Part shown: in pieces, positions 59,149-64,000 of the stretch
How the letters are laid out: each line of letters begins with the position of its first letter
How positions within the stretch are numbered: position 1 is the first letter of the stretch
DNA from: Steromphala cineraria
Lineage: Eukaryota; Mollusca; Gastropoda; Trochida; Trochidae
Direction of reading: 5' to 3'
DNA length: 64,000 nucleotides
NCBI GenBank assembly: GCA_916613615.1
Contig: OU744721.1
Span: 71,987,060-72,051,059 of the forward strand
Notes under the pieces: generated by a model
Database searches by the model: none
What the model saw: the letters and a program-made list of their open reading frames with translations, nothing else
Told to the model about the DNA's origin: nothing
Position numbers and translations under genes: made by a program

Positions 59149-59639
59149 AAAATGAAAGAAAACTCGTCTTCTCATTTTCCACAATGTTTTAACTTAAAAA
59201 TGTTTGTTAAAGGATCATAAGTTTTTGACATCTTGTTTTCAGATTCCTTTGACATTTCATTAATGACAATAAGGGTGTGGACAAATTTACTTCAAAATAT
59301 ATTATTTACTTTAAAGCCATGACAATATAAAGATATTTAGGCACGAGTGTCGTAAACATAGTTTGTCGTGGGCACGAATATAGTATTCTGTTATTACCGT
59401 AGTTTCAAAATCGAAGAAAATACTCAAGACATACTTCTCAGCATAGGCGGACTAGCCGGCGGCGGCCCGTTTAGACTGTGACGTCGTAGGTGAATCGTAA
59501 CGTCAAGCATTGTTTATAACGTGACGTCATAATGAAAAGTGATATTTTGCATCAGGGCAACATATGGAAGATATGAACCGCAAAATGAGTGCCCTCGTTG
59601 TCTCGACAGGGCCCCATCATTTAATTCTTAAATGGTCAA
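59149..59639. other. Spacer with a GC-richer patch and CRE-like sites
   Basis: 59420-59620 is less AT-rich, with CGGACTAGCCGGCGGCGGCC, TGTGACGTCGTAGG and CGTGACGTCATAATG (full TGACGTCA near 59523). No exon or transcript start can be tied to it. Confidence 0.4.
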
Positions 59640-60350
59640 CTGATGAATGAAGAACTGCCAAGTCCTTGGAGATGGAGTGGCATTTGAATGATGACATTAT
59701 AAATCATTTTGGAAGGTAATATTTGTTCACTGAATCTTTATCTATATAGATTCTTCTTGCTACTTGTTTATTTAACATTAATCTATTGAATTAAATTGTT
59801 ATTCACAAAACATAAAGCTGTCAACAATATGTTGATCTGTTATGGCAATTAGTGAAATTCCTCATAACTGTCTGAAGGAAGACAAGGTTCACTCAATGAT
59901 TATACCAATAGTGCAGATAATATTACAATTTAACATATTCATACGAGTTATATATACTCTTGCAAAAATTCATCTAGTCTACCTGCTATATTTTACTCTT
60001 GTTTGTAGGAAATGAGATTAAGATGTTAATGTCGAAGTAATATCTCCCTCATCCTCAAGGCAATTTACAACTTACAAATAATTGAAAATCAATATAATAT
60101 GGAAATAGAAAAAGTTAAAGCTCCAAGCAAAATCACACTGGGTAATATTGTCACGAGAATATAGAGGTATGATCCCCATCCGTTATAATCAATATTGTAT
60201 CTTCACAAACGTGTAAGTCTCCATTGCTGATCGAAAGTGCTGTACTCATAGTTATATTATTATCTAGATTTAATCTGACTGGAAACAGCTGCTCACCTCA
60301 ACTCAGCTCAGCTCCCTTCCCAAGTGATACAATTGCAGCGATCACCAGTT
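59640..60350 (+). repeat. Tandem duplication, copy 1 (~1.35 kb offset)
   Basis: Matches 60985-61680 in order: TTTTGGAAGGT..TGTT, TTCACAAAACRWAAAGCT, AAATAATTGAAAATCAATAT, GCTCCAAGCAAA, CCATCCGTTATAATC, CTCCATTGCTGAT, AGATTTAATCTGACTGGAAA and CAGCTGCTCACCTCA.CTCAG. Embedded exon-like segment from 60268: acceptor-like TATTATTATCTAG|A, then FNLTGNSCSPQLSSAPFPSD in frame. Confidence 0.8.
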
Positions 60351-60984
60351 TGGTTTTGAAGCAATGGGTTATTTACAAACGCATATGTAAAACTTTTTTT
60401 TCGATCCTATTTGCTCTTAGTTTTATTTTCGTTAAAGCAACTTTTTGAAAGGATCTTAAAACTAACAAATTACAACATTTGTGAGCTTACTGACGAAAAA
60501 CCAACCTTGATTTTCTTTTTTATATAAGTTATATTGTTTTTGAATCTATTTGCTCATAACAAGTTATATTTTTGGTAAAGCAACTTCTTGAAGAGATCTT
60601 TTGTGACTCAACCATCTTACAACTAAACAGATTACAACATATGTAAGGTAAGGGACGAAAAACCATCGTTATCTTGTTTAACCATTTATTTTGTGTATTT
60701 GTTTTCGAATTTATTGTTTTTGAAAATCATCTATCACATTTATTCTCTTCAAGAATATTCATGATAATATTTTCAGATAGGTACATGTATTTCATCAATT
60801 AGATATCAATTAGTTTGTCTCGGATAACTTGTGAGAAAAACATTTGCCATATCATTTTCAAAGGATAATACTAACATCATTACGCATGTGAGGATGCAGG
60901 TCAAAGAAGATTACAGTTTGTCACCACACCCAATCGTGTCATGCTGTAATGGTCTACTGATGGACTTTATCTACAAAGTCCTTT

Positions 60985-61680
60985 GATGAATGGTGACATT
61001 TTAAATCGTTTTGGAAGGTTATGTTTGTCCACTGAAGTTTGATTTATTTATGTTATATCTGTCCTACGTTTTAGTGACACATTAATCTTCTGAATGACAT
61101 ATGTTATTCACAAAACGAAAGCTTTGAGCAAGATGTTGTTCTGGTATGGCTATTAGTGAAAAGTTGATTGGATGCTTGCAAGGTGTACTTGAGAAATGAC
61201 AACCTCATAATTTGTTGAGGGAAGATAAGGTTCACTTAATTATCATACAAATAGTGCAGATTGATCATAGAACAATGTCACATTACGATTTATATTCATA
61301 CGACTGGACATACATGTACTCTTGCAAACAAATCACCCAGTCTACCTGCAAAATTTGAATTTTGTTTGTAAGAAATGAAATTAAGATATTGATCTTGAAG
61401 TAATATCTTATATACAACTTACAAATAATTGAAAATCAATATCACATAAAAATAGAAAGAGTTCAAGCTCCAAGCAAAGAGACTGTGGGTGATATTGTAA
61501 CGAAAATACATGTGTACAATGTATGTTCCCCATCCGTTATAATCCATACTGTATTTTTACAAACCTGTGGTCTCCATTGCTGATTGAATGTGCTATACTC
61601 ATAGTTATTTCATTATCCAGATTTAATCTGACTGGAAACAGCTGCTCACCTCAGCTCAGGTTCCTTCTTGCTCAGTACAA
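60985..61680 (+). repeat. Tandem duplication, copy 2
   Basis: Second copy of 59640-60350. The exon-like segment starts at 61621 after CATTATCCAG and reads FNLTGNSCSPQL, then departs from copy 1 (GTTCCTTCTTGCTCAG...). The strongest matching between copies is around this segment and the ~120 bp before it. Confidence 0.8.
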
Positions 61681-64000
61681 GTCTGATCTTCCCTTTCCCA
61701 AATACTTTTATTTTCATTTTCCAACAATGTTTTTATTTTAAGGTTGAGGTTGTTTCGACATTTCAGTTTTAATAACAAGGTTGTCAACATATGTCATTGC
61801 AAACAGTAGAACACATTTAATGCAGTTCATACAGTTTATTCAAGGTAAGACATGGTGATTAATAATCCTTAAAGAAACATTTGAACACGACATATCCAAT
61901 GTTTATCTGAAACTTAATTTCCCCTATTCATAACTTCAAGTACTCAGATTTCCATTACAAATTTATATGTTGATATCTGTCGATTTTCATCTAAAGAAAA
62001 ACATTCTTAAATTAACAAAAGCACTTGACAATCAGAAATGGTATTATAAGCTCAAAGAACTGACAAAGACAATGTCCTATTTGTCCTTTTAAAAAAAACA
62101 GTGTCCACATTTTGCGTTCAGGCCCTACTCCTATTTCCATTCTAATGTCAAATGTTTAATAAGTCAATATCCCACTCAAATTTCACTTCGAAAACGTCTT
62201 CCCCAACTTGAAATGTATGTCAAAATATCACTTAAGTGTCTATTTAAAGAGAATCATCCTATTTGCGTTTGTTAAGAACCTTAAGCTGGCACAAAGCAGC
62301 TGCGCCTAATCAGTTAAGGTCTGTACGAGACTGCTTCAGTTTAGATCTCTATTTTGCATTCCGCCTGTTTTGGAAGCCAGATATAAAAGGACTCAAGGTC
62401 AAAACATCAAGGTTTCATTTTTATCTCTTTCATGATATACCTCAACCATGAATGAATTGCAGTGTATTGTAATTATCAATCTAAGAGATGGTTAAGTCAT
62501 TTGGAAGCATAGGTAATTAGTATATTTTGGCAAAGGATACGCTTCCCGTTTTGCATCGTCATCTGTTTTTGATAACAAACTAACCATAATTTTGTCATTT
62601 GTCAATGGTATGCTTTGATATACAACAAAGTTGCAGTTGTCTTTTTATGAATACAATTTATCTTTTCTATATTACGAGTGGATACCAAAAGAATCATGTA
62701 CAACAGATCACTCATCATCAATGAACAAAGACCTTTTTGTTTTTTTATTTCAATTCATTGATAACATAAAAGATTAGAAATGGAGATCATTTCAACAGGA
62801 ATGCAATCCTGACAATTGAAGAAAGGCAACTGAGTTTTATGTGTACGATGCAGAATACTAAAATGGCATGCAAATGCAATTATGTCTTGAATTACAACTT
62901 TCAATTTTTGTAAAAAGCAGAAACTAATCAGAACGCAAATCGGCTGAGAAAATGCTGATTTCTTAGGCAACTTACATGTACAAGGATCCATTTGGGGAAA
63001 AAGGTAAGCATGTATTGATATCGTTTACAATGCTTAAACAATGTCTCTCACTTCTGTTTTCTTACACAAACGAAGCTAGACTATATATATATAGAGAGAG
63101 AACCGATATGTGGCAAAAAAAAGACATGGGATGAGCGGGGTTTTTAAAAAGAAATCCACATATGTTCCTCAATAAAATACATTTTCAGCAAACCTTCAGT
63201 CCTAATATTCATTATAAAATAACTTATGTTTTTCAAAGACCTTCACTTTTGAAATGTTTACCACTATTGTGTGGAGAAATCCCTGGCAAATATGTTTCTC
63301 TACTCATACAAGTATCAGCTTCCATGTGTGAAGGGAAAATGATGTATATTCATATTCTCTAAAAATATCAAATTTTGATATTTATTGAATTCGTGGATTC
63401 AAGCAATCACAACATTAAATGACAATTACAAGTTACCTAATAATAATGAATTTGAAACTGATTATATAAGTACATTTGTAACTTAAGCAATTCTTGTTGA
63501 TATGTCATTTTCAAAAGGCAAAACTTATAGCAGATTCCTTTATGACGAATTACCAGTCTAAAATGCTCTACAGTTCTACATACAATAACTTTTGATCTTA
63601 TAACTAACATTCCTAACGGAGGGACCTCTGTTGCCAAATATATCAAATGTGTCAAGGTATATATTTTTAAATATGAACGTCGTACTACCATATGGCAGTA
63701 GTGTGCACGAATGTGATAGCCTTTGATTACATGAGTCGATCTGAAGTGAACACCATTTTACATTATGTTTTCACTAAGTTCAAAGGCAATAAAACAAACG
63801 TATGTTAAATAAGATTATATAAAACACAAAACAACATTCAGAGGAATCTAATTACATAAAAACATTCAATGTATATCATCTAACAGTAAACGTGTGTTAG
63901 ATAGGATAATTATAAACGTATACTGTTTGTTTTGTCAAGTAGTTTTGAATAGAGAGATCCATTGTGACACGAAAATGTCTTCTTTTTGTCATATATTGTT
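61681..64000. other. AT-rich DNA; one less AT-rich open frame
   Basis: The only notable patch is 62263-62451, a 62-codon plus frame (MRLLRTLSWHKAAAPNQLRS...) with higher GC. I recognise no family and see no clear splice sites. A (TA)/(GA) tract lies at ~63082-63100. Otherwise nothing supported to the window end. Confidence 0.45.

Noticed and set aside
58859..59182. 107-codon minus frame and 69-codon plus frame with internal repeats
   Set aside because: The repeated peptides mirror the 165-171 bp monomers of the transposable element; not a repeat protein.
1..64000. CRISPR array, bacterial operon, phage or integron
   Set aside because: No regularly spaced repeat-spacer pattern, no Shine-Dalgarno-led gene strings and no dense coding on either strand. 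The sequence is clearly animal-type.
1..64000. Endogenous retrovirus or LTR retrotransposon
   Set aside because: No gag, protease, integrase or long terminal repeat pairs found; the only RT is of non-LTR type.

Overview
This 64 kb window is AT-rich animal nuclear DNA. It has no operons, no long host genes and no bacterial gene order, but it carries many short interspersed and tandem repeats, degraded transposons and segmental duplications. The mix suggests a bivalve mollusc, quite possibly a mussel: a CR1/jockey-type LINE, Tc1/mariner relics, a tRNA-headed SINE, TTAA-flanked MITEs, and elements built from ~165-173 bp tandem monomers. That identification is inference from repeat style; no diagnostic host gene is present.

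Layout. 0-9 kb: a CT microsatellite, AT-rich DNA, one TTAA MITE (4462-4676), three copies of a short dispersed repeat (family A) and copies of another (R1). 9.0-11.2 kb: a 5'-truncated minus-strand LINE with an unbroken 641-codon reverse-transcriptase frame, inserted into an R1 copy with a 5 bp target-site duplication. 12.3-12.9 kb: a short tandem array, a possible promoter/first exon and a 120 nt palindrome. 13-21 kb: mostly featureless AT-rich DNA with a few repeats.

21.2-46.3 kb: an old tandem segmental array of four related units (unit 0 partial, units 1 and 2 clear, unit 3 diverged). The units carry short conserved coding-like blocks, including a minus-strand frame beginning MAN that occurs in three units. 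They have been separately interrupted by mobile elements, so several insertions can be read against an empty site in a sister unit. Elements at 33.5-35.6 kb and 44.5-45.8 kb belong to this layer.

46.3-64 kb: a 1.04 kb terminal-inverted-repeat element full of TACGCA motifs (47.4-48.4 kb), a second copy of a TA-inserted MITE next to a hairpin (49.4-50.2 kb), a long AT-rich blank (50.2-55.6 kb), a tRNA-Asp-like SINE (55.6 kb), a dead internally deleted Tc1-like transposon (56.6-57.8 kb), another tandem-monomer element (58.5-59.1 kb), and a ~1.35 kb tandem duplication containing exon-like segments (59.6-61.7 kb).

No multi-gene pathway or defence-like system is visible. The only protein-coding sequences I can assign to a known family are transposon-derived: the LINE reverse transcriptase and the broken Tc1 transposase. 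The most interesting unexplained signals are the tandem array with its conserved short frames, the two tandem-monomer elements that share a core but have different termini, the nested insertions, and the exon-like triplet at 58-61.7 kb.
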